A stretch of 34,606 bases of DNA from Lentisphaerota bacterium (GTDB lineage: Bacteria > Verrucomicrobiota > Kiritimatiellia > UBA8416 > JAIOPI01), in the NCBI GenBank assembly GCA_021413965.1, contig JAIOPI010000005.1:1-34606 (forward strand), given 5' to 3'. A program made the translations under genes and the position numbers. The notes beneath the pieces are model-generated. The model worked only from the letters and a program-made list of their open reading frames with translations. It searched no databases and had not been told where the DNA came from. Numbering within the stretch: the first letter of the stretch is position 1; every line of letters begins with the position of its first letter. Positions 24,802-33,459 of the stretch are shown here, piece after piece.

Positions 24802-27414
24802 GTGACGCAACCCGTGCCCCCCGCCAACCTCACAACGAGCACCTCCGGTCGCCTGCCGGTCGTCGCCGTGACGGCCGCCCTGGCGGGCCTGATCGCCGCC
24901 TGGCTCGCGGCAGGGTCTTGCGGCCTCTTCGGCCACTATCTGCGCCACGCACTGACCTGGCTCGCGCTTGCCATCGCCATCGTCACCGCCTGGCCAGCCT
25001 CCCCGCTCCCCCGGCGCGGCTGGCTGTCCCTGCTCATCACCCTCGCCGCCGCTTTCGCCCTCTCCGCCCCGCTTGATGCCACCATCAATCTCTGGGCCAT
25101 CCCCGTCGTTCTCTGCTTCACCTTCTCCCATCAGGCCGGCCCTTCGCGCGCTGCCCTGCGCGCCGCTGCCCTGGCCACCGCCGTCTTTGCCCTCTATCGC
25201 CTGCTCCTCAACTCCGTGCCCGCCGTCTGGCATGTCGCCGACGCCCTGTCCCACCTCCTCGCCGGCCTCGTCGGGCGCGCGCTGGACCTCCCCCTGCGAG
25301 TCGGCGCCACCTTTGGCGGCCTCGATTTCGTCGTCCTGGCGCTGGCCTGGAGCGCCGCCGCTGTCGCCGCCACGCCGCCCCCGCGCCGCCTGCGCGCGAC
25401 CGGTGCCGTCGTTGCCATCCTCCTCGCCCACGTCGCCTACCTGGCTGTCCTCGCCCACGCCGGCAACTGGGTGGCCCAACTGCCCAAGGCGCCCACGTCG
25501 CCCGACGTGGTGGAAGGGCTCTGGCCCGCCGTGTGGCGCCATGCGATCCCATGGAAGCTTCCGCTGGCCGCGCTGCTCCTGCAGACCGTCATCGCTGCCG
25601 CCATCGCGCGCTGGGCCCCCTGGCAGGCAGCCCCCGCCTCGTCCTCTCCCGCCCCCGCCCCTGCCAAGCGCACGCCCGCTTGGTGCGTGGCGTTGCTGCT
25701 GGCCACCGCGGTCGCACTGGGCATGAACACCAGCATGGCCGGCGGGCGCGCATCCCTCGCCGGCAAGAAGATCGTCTTCTACGAGGAAGGGTTCCTCAAC
25801 TGGCTCAAGCCCGAGCACAATGGCGAATACGGCCGGCTCTCCATCGGCATGTACGGCCTGCTGCCGCATTTCCTGCGCAGCCTCGGCGCGACGCCCCTGG
25901 TCTCCAAGGACCTGTCCGCCGCCGATCTCGCCGGCGCCGAGGTGCTCGTGCTCATCTTCCCCGACAAGCCCTGGCAGCCCGCGCAGCTCGAGCGCATCTG
26001 GGACTTTGTCCGCCGCGGCGGATCGCTCTGGGTCCTCGGCGAACACACCGTCGAGGAAGCCGCTGGCGGATCGCGCTTCAACGATGTCCTCGGCCCCACC
26101 GGCATCCGCGTCAAATTCGACTCCGCGGAATTCGCCGTCGGCGGCTGGCTCGATTCCTACGACATCTTCGCCCATCCCGCCACGATCGGCGTCCCCGACA
26201 CGCGCAACCAGTTCGGCCTCGTCATCGGCGCGTCGCTCGACACCCGCTGGCCCGCCCACCCCGTCCTCGCCGGCCGATGGGGCTGGTCCGATTGGGGCGA
26301 CCGCAGCAAAAGCTCCATGATGGGCAACGGCCGCTACAACGCCGGCGAGCAGCTGGGCGACGTCGTCCTGGCCGCGGAACAGAAACTCGGGCGAGGGCGC
26401 GTCGTCGTGTTCGGCGACACGTCCACCCTCTCCAATGGCATCAACATGGGCTCCTACGGCTTCACCGCCCGCCTGCTGGCCGCCCTCGCCAACCACACCG
26501 GCGGCCCCCTCGACGGCCCGCGCGCCACGCTCACGCTGCTCCTGGCCTGCGCCATGCTGGTGCTGCTGGCGCGCGTTCGATGTGCCCGCTCGCTGGCCCT
26601 GGCCCTGCTGCTGCTCGGACTCGCGCGCATGGCGGGCGCCTGGATCACCGGCCGCACACTGGAGAACATCCCTCAAAGCGGGCGCGACCCCGACTACGGC
26701 CTCGCCTACGTCGACCACGCCCACCTCGGCCGCTTCAGCGGCGAGTCGTGGCGCGACGACGGACTCATGGGCATCGAACTGACCTTCATGCGCAACGGCT
26801 ACCTCACCCTCAGCCTTCCCGACGTCACGCGTGAGCGCCTCGATCACGCGGACCTGCTGCTTTCCGTCGCTCCCGCCAGCCCCTATACCCGTGCCGAACG
26901 CGCCGCCATCCGCGCGTTCATCGAGCGCGGCGGCATCTTCATCCTCACCGTCGGACGCGACGACCGCCACCCCGCGCAGTCCCTGCTCGACGAGTTCGGC
27001 TTCGATATCGGGGACGGCACCGAGCCCGCCGGTTCCGCGCGCGGCCCGATCGCCATGGGCTTCTTCAAGGCCCCCTACTTCAATGCCGGCGACTACATGG
27101 CCTATGTCCGCTTCCACGCCGCCTGGCCCGTCACCTCCACAGACAGCTCGGCGCGCATCCTCGCCTACGGCAAAGGCAACCTGGCCACCATCCTGATGCG
27201 CAACATCGGCCGCGGGAAAATGATCGTCGTCGGGGACTCCGCGTTCGCCATGAACAAGAATCTCGAGGTGGAGGGCGGTCAGCCATTCGAAGGCATGCGC
27301 GAGAATCCCGATTTCTGGCGCTGGCTGTTCACCGACCTGCGCGACCAGCCTCACTGGGTTCCCCCCAATCCGGCGGACACCCATGCCGCCGCCGGCCAGG
27401 AGTCAACACCGTGA
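24802..27414 (+). CDS. Large membrane protein with two GATase/DUF4350-like domains (GldG-like), first of a pair
   Basis: 870 aa. About seven hydrophobic helices fill residues 15-310. A soluble domain (about 322-560) follows with a GATase1/DUF4350-like pattern: ADLAGAEVLVLIFPD, then VRRGGSLWVLGEHT and GRGRVVVFGDTSTLSNG. Two or three helices (about 570-625) lead to a second, similar domain (about 640-850) with HADLLLSVAPASP, IERGGIFILTVGRD and GKMIVVGDSAF. This fold occurs in GldG-type partners of ABC exporters, but no ABC ATPase or permease gene is nearby. GTG start with GGAGAAG upstream. The stop overlaps the next start (GTGA), so the pair is co-translated. Function unknown; envelope-associated sensing or polymer handling is conceivable. 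Confidence 0.75.
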   Translation: MTQPVPPANLTTSTSGRLPVVAVTAALAGLIAAWLAAGSCGLFGHYLRHALTWLALAIAIVTAWPASPLPRRGWLSLLITLAAAFALSAPLDATINLWAIPVVLCFTFSHQAGPSRAALRAAALATAVFALYRLLLNSVPAVWHVADALSHLLAGLVGRALDLPLRVGATFGGLDFVVLALAWSAAAVAATPPPRRLRATGAVVAILLAHVAYLAVLAHAGNWVAQLPKAPTSPDVVEGLWPAVWRHAIPWKLPLAALLLQTVIAAAIARWAPWQAAPASSSPAPAPAKRTPAWCVALLLATAVALGMNTSMAGGRASLAGKKIVFYEEGFLNWLKPEHNGEYGRLSIGMYGLLPHFLRSLGATPLVSKDLSAADLAGAEVLVLIFPDKPWQPAQLERIWDFVRRGGSLWVLGEHTVEEAAGGSRFNDVLGPTGIRVKFDSAEFAVGGWLDSYDIFAHPATIGVPDTRNQFGLVIGASLDTRWPAHPVLAGRWGWSDWGDRSKSSMMGNGRYNAGEQLGDVVLAAEQKLGRGRVVVFGDTSTLSNGINMGSYGFTARLLAALANHTGGPLDGPRATLTLLLACAMLVLLARVRCARSLALALLLLGLARMAGAWITGRTLENIPQSGRDPDYGLAYVDHAHLGRFSGESWRDDGLMGIELTFMRNGYLTLSLPDVTRERLDHADLLLSVAPASPYTRAERAAIRAFIERGGIFILTVGRDDRHPAQSLLDEFGFDIGDGTEPAGSARGPIAMGFFKAPYFNAGDYMAYVRFHAAWPVTSTDSSARILAYGKGNLATILMRNIGRGKMIVVGDSAFAMNKNLEVEGGQPFEGMRENPDFWRWLFTDLRDQPHWVPPNPADTHAAAGQESTP

Positions 27415-29981
27415 AGCCCAACATGTCTTCAAACTCTGAACCGGAACGGATCGCCTGCGCGCTTCGCCCCTGGCTGGGCGTTGCCTTGCTCGCCGCCTCG
27501 TGGCTCGTGGGTTCCGGCTATTACCACGCGCCCACCTGGCCCGTCTGGGGGCTGCTGGTGCTCGGGGGCGCACTCGGACTGGCCCGCCACACCCCCACCC
27601 GCACCCCGCTCCCCGTCGCACTGGGCCTCACGCTGCTCCTCGTCCCTTGCGCGTGCGTCCTGCCCTGGCCCTATGCGGTCATCCCGATCTTCCTGTTGAC
27701 CGCGTCCTGGCTCTCGGCCCTGCCCCTGCCGGTCGCCTGGCCGCGCGGCCTCGGCCGTGGTCTGGGGGATGCCGCGGCACTCCTCGCCGTGCAAGGCCTC
27801 GGCCTGTCCGCTTACGAGGCACTGACCGCGCGATCTCATGAATTGCCCGCCCCACTCGCCCGACTGCTGGCCGCCGTGGCGCACCTGCTGGGCATGGAAG
27901 TCGCCTACAATGGACATGACCTCGCGCTGGGGACCATCCGCAAGACGCACCTGCTCGGCCCGACGTGGGAACTGCTCCTCGACCCCGCCACCCTCGCCTT
28001 CCTGATCGGCGGCCTGACGCTGCTGGCCCTCCGGCCCCCCTCACCCCGTGCGTCCCCCCCCCCTCGCCCCACCCCCGTCTCCCATCTCCTCCACCCCCTC
28101 TGCCGTTTCCTCGTCCTCCTCCTCGCCTGGCTCCCCCTGCGCGCCGCGCTGCTGATGGCCCTCTACCTGCACCGCGCGCTCCTCACCGATTACGAAGCCG
28201 CCTTCAACCTCATGAACCAGTTCTGGAGCAGCGGCCTGCTCGCCACGCTCCTGGCTGGCCCGCTCGCACTGGCCTGGCGCTTCGTCCCAGTCCCCGCGCC
28301 CGACGCCCCACCCCCGGCCCCGCTCCGCGTCCCGCACCTCGCCGCACTCGCCGCCCTCGCCTTCGCCGCCGCGCTGATCACCGCCGGCATCGTCTGGTCC
28401 CCCATCGGCGCCCCCAAACCCGGCCGCGTGCTCGTCGATGAATATCACTCCACCTGGGAGCCCACCACCCGCCCGTTCGATACCGAGTGGTATGGACAGA
28501 AGGCCGGCTACAACTACGCGTGCATCTACGACTATGCCTCACGCTTCTTCGACATGGGCCGCCTCACTAATCGCATCGACTCCGGCGCACTCGCCGCTTG
28601 CGACGTGCTCGTGCTGAAGGTCCCCACCTCGGCGTACGAAACCGACGAAGTCCAGTCCGTCATCGGCTTTGTCGAACGCGGCGGCGGGCTCTTGCTGGTC
28701 GGCGAACACACGGACGTGTTCCTGACGAGCACGCACCTCAACCAGATCGCGCGCCTCCTCGACTTCGAATTCCGCAGCGACTGCGTCTTCAGCATCGATG
28801 GCAAGTTCGAGCAGCACGTGGACGCGCCTGCCGTACCCCACCCCGTCCGCCAGCACGTGCCGCCGATCGACATGGCCGTGTCCTGCTCCATCGTCCCGCA
28901 CGGGTCCGGGCGCGCCGTTCAACGCGCCACCGGGCTCTGGAACTTGCCCGCCGATTACCACGCCAGCAATTTTTACCCGCAGCTCGAGGATCGTGCCGAC
29001 ACGCGCTACGGCGCCTTCATCCAAATCTGGTCGACACGCCACGGCCGCGGGCGCGTCCTGGCCTTCACCGACTCCACCATCTTCTCGAATTTCAGCACCT
29101 TCGAGCCCGGCAAAAGCGAGCTGATGCTGGGCATGCTGGACTGGCTCAACCACACGGAGCGCGGCCCCGATCCGCGCCCCTGGCTGGTGCTGGCCGGTCT
29201 GATCGTCGGCCTGCTCGCCGGCCGCCAGCTGCTGGGGAGGACGCCGGTGGCGCTGGCACTTGCCGTTCTGCTTGCCGGCGTCGTGGCGACAGCCTGGCTC
29301 GTGCGCGCCCACCATGCACAGGCCATGCCGCCCCTGCCCCCCAAACGCCCCTTCACGCAGGTCGTCATTGATCGCACCCTGTCGCGCGCGCCGCTCTCCC
29401 TCGCCGGCTTCATCAAGTCCACGCCCGAGGGCTTCGGCATCTTTGATCAGTGGATCCTGCGCCTCGGCTATTTCACCCGCCGTGCCACCGGCCCCGGCGC
29501 CTTTACCGGCAACCTGCTCGTCGTGTTCGAACCCGATCAGGACGTGACCGATGCCTATCGCGACGGCCTGGTCGATTACGTGCAGGCCGGCGGCAAGCTT
29601 CTCGTGCTCGACTCCGCCCGCAACACCAACTCCGTCGCCAACAGCCTCCTCCAGCCCTTCGGCCTCTCCACCGCCACGGAGTCCGCCGAGTCCGGCACGC
29701 TGGAACCGGTGCCGGCCGACTGGCCCCGTGTGCCGGCCGAAGGCGCCCTCCGCGTCAAGGGCGGCATCCCGCTGGCCCGCATGAACGGGGAAGCGGTCGC
29801 CGCCTACGCCCGCCACGGAAAAGGCACCGTCGTGTTGCTCGGCTGCGGCGGCCGGTTCAACGACGACAACATGGGCATCTCCACCGACCTCGAACCCACC
29901 CCCGCCACCCGCGCCGTCTTCGACCTCCAGTTCGCCATCCTGCGCGCGATCGTGGACGACCAGCTGCCCGCCGCCCCCTGA
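27411..29981 (+). CDS. Large membrane protein with two GATase/DUF4350-like domains, second of a pair
   Basis: 856 aa with the same plan as its upstream neighbour. Helices fill residues 18-330. A first GATase-like domain lies at about 335-575 (GALAACDVLVLKVP, VERGGGLLLVGEHTDVF, GRVLAFTDSTIFSN), helices at about 590-640, and a second domain at about 648-850 (LLVVFEPDQDV, VQAGGKLLVLDSARN, GKGTVVLLGCGGRFND). The shared GEHT turn and end-to-end layout suggest an ancient duplication, although direct identity is low. Residues 150-205 (LLGMEVAYNGHDL...THLLGPTWELLLDP) recall the last part of exosortase membrane domains but lack the catalytic Cys. AGGAG precedes the GTG start, which overlaps the previous stop. 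Confidence 0.75.
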   Translation: MKPNMSSNSEPERIACALRPWLGVALLAASWLVGSGYYHAPTWPVWGLLVLGGALGLARHTPTRTPLPVALGLTLLLVPCACVLPWPYAVIPIFLLTASWLSALPLPVAWPRGLGRGLGDAAALLAVQGLGLSAYEALTARSHELPAPLARLLAAVAHLLGMEVAYNGHDLALGTIRKTHLLGPTWELLLDPATLAFLIGGLTLLALRPPSPRASPPPRPTPVSHLLHPLCRFLVLLLAWLPLRAALLMALYLHRALLTDYEAAFNLMNQFWSSGLLATLLAGPLALAWRFVPVPAPDAPPPAPLRVPHLAALAALAFAAALITAGIVWSPIGAPKPGRVLVDEYHSTWEPTTRPFDTEWYGQKAGYNYACIYDYASRFFDMGRLTNRIDSGALAACDVLVLKVPTSAYETDEVQSVIGFVERGGGLLLVGEHTDVFLTSTHLNQIARLLDFEFRSDCVFSIDGKFEQHVDAPAVPHPVRQHVPPIDMAVSCSIVPHGSGRAVQRATGLWNLPADYHASNFYPQLEDRADTRYGAFIQIWSTRHGRGRVLAFTDSTIFSNFSTFEPGKSELMLGMLDWLNHTERGPDPRPWLVLAGLIVGLLAGRQLLGRTPVALALAVLLAGVVATAWLVRAHHAQAMPPLPPKRPFTQVVIDRTLSRAPLSLAGFIKSTPEGFGIFDQWILRLGYFTRRATGPGAFTGNLLVVFEPDQDVTDAYRDGLVDYVQAGGKLLVLDSARNTNSVANSLLQPFGLSTATESAESGTLEPVPADWPRVPAEGALRVKGGIPLARMNGEAVAAYARHGKGTVVLLGCGGRFNDDNMGISTDLEPTPATRAVFDLQFAILRAIVDDQLPAAP

Positions 29982-30015
29982 GCCTCGCCCCCGCCCTGCG
30001 GCCGCGACCTCCTGC

Positions 30016-30044
30016 TTGACCTGCGCCCCTCCTCCGCCTATTAA
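30016..30044 (+). promoter_or_regulatory. Consensus-like promoter giving a near-leaderless GH20 mRNA
   Basis: TTGACC (30016-30021, 5 of 6), a 17-base spacer, and TATTAA (30039-30044). Only 8 bases separate the -10 from ATG 30053, so transcription should begin within about 2 bases of the start codon. No Shine-Dalgarno is present, consistent with leaderless translation. Confidence 0.55.
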
Positions 30045-30052
30045 CCGCTCTC

Positions 30053-31426
30053 ATGACACCCGAACGCCTCGTCCATCTCGATTTCAAAGGCGCCCCTCCC
30101 AAGGTGGCGTATCTCCAGGCCGTCTTCCCGCTCATGCGCCGCTGGGGCGCCACCGGCCTGTGCATCGAATGGGAAGATATGCTGCCCTACGACGGCCCGC
30201 TGCGCGTCCTGCGCTCACCCTACGCCTACAGCCCGTCCGACGTGCGGGCGATCCTCACCGCCGCGCGCCGCGCGCGCCTGACCGTCGTGCCCCTCATCCA
30301 AACCTTCGGGCATCTCGAGTATCTGCTCAAGCACCCCGCCTTTGCCCACCTCCGCGAGCAGTATGATGACCTGCAGAACCTCTGCCCGTCCCAGCCCGAC
30401 GCCCGCCCGGTCATCACCGACATGCTGGACCAAGTCCTCGCCCTGCACCCCGGCATCACGACCATCCACATCGGCGGCGACGAAGTCCGCGCGCTGGGCA
30501 AGTGCCCGCTCTGCCAGCCCTTTCGCCTCGCCCATGGCCGCGCGGCCCTGTACCTCAAGCATGTCACCCCGCTGCTCACCCATCTGCGCGACCGCGGCCT
30601 GCGCGCACTGATCTGGGACGACATGTTCCGCGAGTGGCCCGTGCCCAAGCTGCGTGCGCTCGGCAAACTCGCGGAACCCGTCGTCTGGGATTACGGCCCG
30701 GACCTGACGTGGACGGCCGATCCGGCCCTGTGGACGCGCTATGCCCGCGCCGGGATCAAACCCTGGGGCGCCAGCGCCTTCAAGGGCGCCGGCGGCGAGG
30801 ACATCAGCTGGCCCTGGTTTGAAGAGCGCATTCACAACCATGCCGCCTGGGCCGCGCGCGAAAAACCGCATCACCTGCAGGGCGTGATCCTGACCGGCTG
30901 GTCGCGCCACAGCCACTACTACCCGCTGTGCGAAACCCTGCCCGCCACCCTGCCCTCGCTCGCGCTCAGCCTCGATGTCCTGCGCGCCGGCCGCTTCACG
31001 GATGCCATGCGCAGGAAGCGCTTCGCCCAGCTCGGGATCGGCGATATGCCGTTCATGCACGGCCGGTTCGAGGACATCATCGCCATTCCGCGCGGCCGCT
31101 TTCCGGGGGCCGACGTCTTCAGCCTGGTGGGGAAGTTGCAGGGCGCACGCCAACTCGTGAACAATAGCCTGCATCACATCAACACGGTGTTCCCGGACCG
31201 CAACGGCGGCCGCTGGCAGCCATTCCGCGTGGCGCAAGTCGTGCGCGACTGCCGCCTGGCCGCGCGCGTGGCGGACGAAGTCGGCCGCGCCATTGAGGCG
31301 CCCCTGCGCCGCATCCTGTTCCCCGCCGATGTTCGCGAGTTCATGGACACCAAGGTACGCGCCCTCGCCCGCCAGGCCCGCACCCAGGCCCGCCACGCCG
31401 CCGCCCTGCTGCGCCAGGCACGGTAA
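30053..31426 (+). CDS. Glycoside hydrolase family 20-type beta-N-acetylhexosaminidase
   Basis: 457 aa, no signal peptide, so probably cytoplasmic. A TIM-barrel pattern is visible: GATGLCIEWEDMLPY, VVPLIQTFGHLEYLLKHP, TIHIGGDEV with the GH20 Asp-Glu catalytic pair (D143-E144), ALIWDDMF, VVWDYGP and VILTGWSRHSHY. The short form without an N-terminal GH20b domain resembles hexosaminidase D (HEXDC-type) enzymes that remove terminal GlcNAc/GalNAc. The last ~90 residues are helical and Arg-rich. It starts 71 bases after the second membrane protein but has its own promoter overlapping that gap. Confidence 0.85.
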   Translation: MTPERLVHLDFKGAPPKVAYLQAVFPLMRRWGATGLCIEWEDMLPYDGPLRVLRSPYAYSPSDVRAILTAARRARLTVVPLIQTFGHLEYLLKHPAFAHLREQYDDLQNLCPSQPDARPVITDMLDQVLALHPGITTIHIGGDEVRALGKCPLCQPFRLAHGRAALYLKHVTPLLTHLRDRGLRALIWDDMFREWPVPKLRALGKLAEPVVWDYGPDLTWTADPALWTRYARAGIKPWGASAFKGAGGEDISWPWFEERIHNHAAWAAREKPHHLQGVILTGWSRHSHYYPLCETLPATLPSLALSLDVLRAGRFTDAMRRKRFAQLGIGDMPFMHGRFEDIIAIPRGRFPGADVFSLVGKLQGARQLVNNSLHHINTVFPDRNGGRWQPFRVAQVVRDCRLAARVADEVGRAIEAPLRRILFPADVREFMDTKVRALARQARTQARHAAALLRQAR

Positions 31427-31515
31427 GGACTCCCCACGCCGCCAGGATTTCCGACCCCGGACGGGGTGGTGGGGCCTCCGGATAGGCACTTACTGCAATC
31501 GCGCCGGATGTGCGC

Positions 31516-31521
31516 TATGCT
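31516..31521 (+). promoter_or_regulatory. Possible -10 element just upstream of the 79-aa gene
   Basis: TATGCT ends 7 bases before ATG 31529, the same distance as at the sigma gene (7) and close to the GH20 gene (8). No good -35 is found at 16-18 bases, so this is weak. There is no Shine-Dalgarno before the ATG. Confidence 0.25.
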
Positions 31522-31528
31522 GGCCCCA

Positions 31529-31768
31529 ATGAATCCTGACTTGGAACGCAATCTGGGGCAGCAGCCGCTCGCCGACTTGCTCACGAAGCTCGAGCTCAAG
31601 CCGCATGCGCTCGTGGCCGCCTCGACGGAATTGATCACCCACAAGATGGTGGCCCGCGCCTGCAAGGGCCGCCGGCTCACCCCCAACGTCCAGGGCAAAA
31701 TCCTCCGCGCCCTGAACGCCGCCACCGGCCACACCTACACGCTCGCCGATCTGTTCACCTACCAGTGA
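31529..31768 (+). CDS. Conserved-looking 79-aa protein, possible helix-turn-helix
   Basis: The chain is MNPDLERNLGQQPLADLL, then LKPHALVAAS, ITHKMVARACKGRRLTP, and LRALNAATGHTYTLADLF. It is helical with an arrangement like a small Cro/CI-type DNA-binding domain (LVAAST..LTHKMVARA as turn, KGRRLTPNVQGKILRAL as following helices). I have the impression of similar short proteins in Verrucomicrobia-related genomes but cannot name a family. In-frame ATGs at 31508 and 31517 are possible; 31529 matches the expected N-terminus. It is convergent with the cytochrome operon. Confidence 0.7.
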   Translation: MNPDLERNLGQQPLADLLTKLELKPHALVAASTELITHKMVARACKGRRLTPNVQGKILRALNAATGHTYTLADLFTYQ

Positions 31769-31786
31769 GGCGGCGCGCTCGCCGCG

Positions 31787-32275
31787 TCACTGCACGTGGC
31801 ACTCGTCGCAGGTCTTCGGTCCGCCCTGCTTCGCGTGGCAGCCCATGCACGTCGCGTGCAACGCTTCCTTGCCACTCGCCACCGACATGGCCTGCGCACG
31901 GTCACGCAGGTGGCACTTGCCGCAACCTTCCACGTGGTGGCACTCGATGCACGCCAGCCCTAGCGCGTCCACATGCGCGGCGTGGTTGAACACGATCTGC
32001 GTGCCATTCTTGTACTTCGTCTGAAAGACGTACGTCTCCGGCGGCGTGGAAATCGTGTGGTACAGCGTGTCGTTCGTCATCCCGTTGCCACGCTCCTCGC
32101 GCGACTTGACAATCGTGGCCAGGTCCGGCACCGGCGACGGCCCGCTCCACCCCGCCCCCGCCTCCTGCGCGGCCTTGCCTCGCACCGCCGACGGCCCGAG
32201 GGAAATGATCAGGTTGACGTACGTCGCACCAATGATGACGACGATCAGGCTCGCGACCAAAAGGGTGTTTTTCAC
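31787..32275 (-). CDS. Membrane-anchored tetrahaem c-type cytochrome (CbcS-like)
   Basis: 162 aa. An uncleaved N-terminal anchor (NTLLVASLIVVIIGATYV) leads to a periplasmic domain with four CxxCH haem sites: CIECH (109-113), CGKCH (118-122), CMGCH (143-147) and CDECH (156-160). Additional His (H98, H101, H114, H140) can serve as distal ligands, as in the cytochrome c3/c7 fold. It would take electrons from the quinone-oxidising membrane subunit. The GTG start overlaps the stop of the NrfD gene (GTGA), with AGGGG upstream. It is the last gene of a three-gene operon. Confidence 0.88.
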   Translation of the reverse strand: MKNTLLVASLIVVIIGATYVNLIISLGPSAVRGKAAQEAGAGWSGPSPVPDLATIVKSREERGNGMTNDTLYHTISTPPETYVFQTKYKNGTQIVFNHAAHVDALGLACIECHHVEGCGKCHLRDRAQAMSVASGKEALHATCMGCHAKQGGPKTCDECHVQ

Positions 32276-33459
32276 GTGGCTGCCCCTGCTCCCAGCGCAC
32301 TGGGTTCTCCGTGTGTCTCAGACTCCTCGACCTCAAAAATGTTCAAATACTTCACCGCCAGACCAAAGACGACGACACCCACCGTCAGCAGGAACACCGA
32401 AACGGCAATCTCCGACGCCGAGGGCACATAGAGGTTGCCGGTGAAGGCGAACATGCCCACCGTGGCCACGTTCATCCGGTTCACCACCACCCCGGCCACC
32501 ACCATCAGCGCACACAGGAACGAGTAGTTCAGATTCAGACGCACGCGCGCGCTGATCAGCAGCAGGCCCGGAACCAGGAGCAGCAGGATTTCCAGCCAGA
32601 AGCAGGCCGTCTCCAGCCGTGGCTCCAACAGCGCGCCCAGCTGCCCGCGGGCGAAGAGGTCCTGGAACTTGGCCGCCAGGTAAACCAGGATGGCCATCGA
32701 CAGGAAGCGCGACAGGTCGACGATCAGGCCCTTCTTCAGGCTGTGCTTGAGGAAGTAGGAGCTCAGGTACGACTCCACGATCACCATCGCAAACCCCACC
32801 GTGAGGGCCGACAGGAAGAACATGAGCGGCAGGTACGGCGAGTACCAGAGCGGGTAGAGCTTGCCCGGCACGACCAGGAAGACCGTGCCCAGCGAGGACT
32901 GGTGCAAGGTGGACAGCAGCACGCCCGCCATCACCAGCGGAATCGTGTATTCGTGAATGAACTTGCGAGGCTTGTGCCAGCCCAGACGCTCGAAAACCAG
33001 CGGGCTGAACTCCAACGCCAGCACCGTGCTGTAAAGCATCACGCACCACGCCACCTCGAACATCACCGAGTGCGGGTTGTACATGATCAGCGGGTGCCAG
33101 ATGTTGTAGGGTTTGCCCAGGTCGTAGATCAGGCCCACCGATACCAGGATGTAGCCGAGGAACGCGGTCAGCACCGTCGAGCGCAGCATGGGATATAAGT
33201 GCTTCTGCCCCATAAGGTGCACCAGCGCCGTGATGGTAAATCCGCCGGCCGCCAGGGCCACGCCGCACATCACGTCAAAGGCCACCCACAACCCCCACGG
33301 GGTCTGATCACTCAAATTCGTCACCGCCCCCAATCCCTGGGAGAAGCGCACCACGGTCAACCACAGCCCGATGATGAGAATCACGCTGCCCGCCACGCGC
33401 CACAGGCTCGCCCGCCGCCGCGCACCGGGCACAGGGACCGTTGCCTCCATCGCGTCCAT
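32272..33459 (-). CDS. NrfD/PsrC-family integral membrane quinone oxidoreductase subunit (CbcU/HybB-like)
   Basis: 395 aa with about ten membrane helices and little else. It begins with a cytoplasmic Arg-rich segment, then helix 1 (VAGSVILIIGLWLTVVRF), SDQTPWGLWVAFDVMCGVALAAGGF (the NrfD quinone-site region with Trp and Asp), and continues through FEVAWCVMLYSTVLALEF and YSPYLPLMFFLSAL. NrfD-type subunits exchange electrons between the quinone pool and a partner FeS protein. ATG 33459 overlaps the upstream stop by one base (TGATG) and has GGAGGGGG at correct spacing; a TTG one codon earlier is less likely. Confidence 0.9.
   Translation of the reverse strand: MDAMEATVPVPGARRRASLWRVAGSVILIIGLWLTVVRFSQGLGAVTNLSDQTPWGLWVAFDVMCGVALAAGGFTITALVHLMGQKHLYPMLRSTVLTAFLGYILVSVGLIYDLGKPYNIWHPLIMYNPHSVMFEVAWCVMLYSTVLALEFSPLVFERLGWHKPRKFIHEYTIPLVMAGVLLSTLHQSSLGTVFLVVPGKLYPLWYSPYLPLMFFLSALTVGFAMVIVESYLSSYFLKHSLKKGLIVDLSRFLSMAILVYLAAKFQDLFARGQLGALLEPRLETACFWLEILLLLVPGLLLISARVRLNLNYSFLCALMVVAGVVVNRMNVATVGMFAFTGNLYVPSASEIAVSVFLLTVGVVVFGLAVKYLNIFEVEESETHGEPSALGAGAAT

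Noticed and set aside
24700..27384. 894-codon minus-strand frame opposite the first large membrane protein
   Set aside because: Low-complexity Gly/Ala/Arg/Glu-rich shadow of a membrane-protein gene; no family resemblance and the sense frame has coherent helices and domains.
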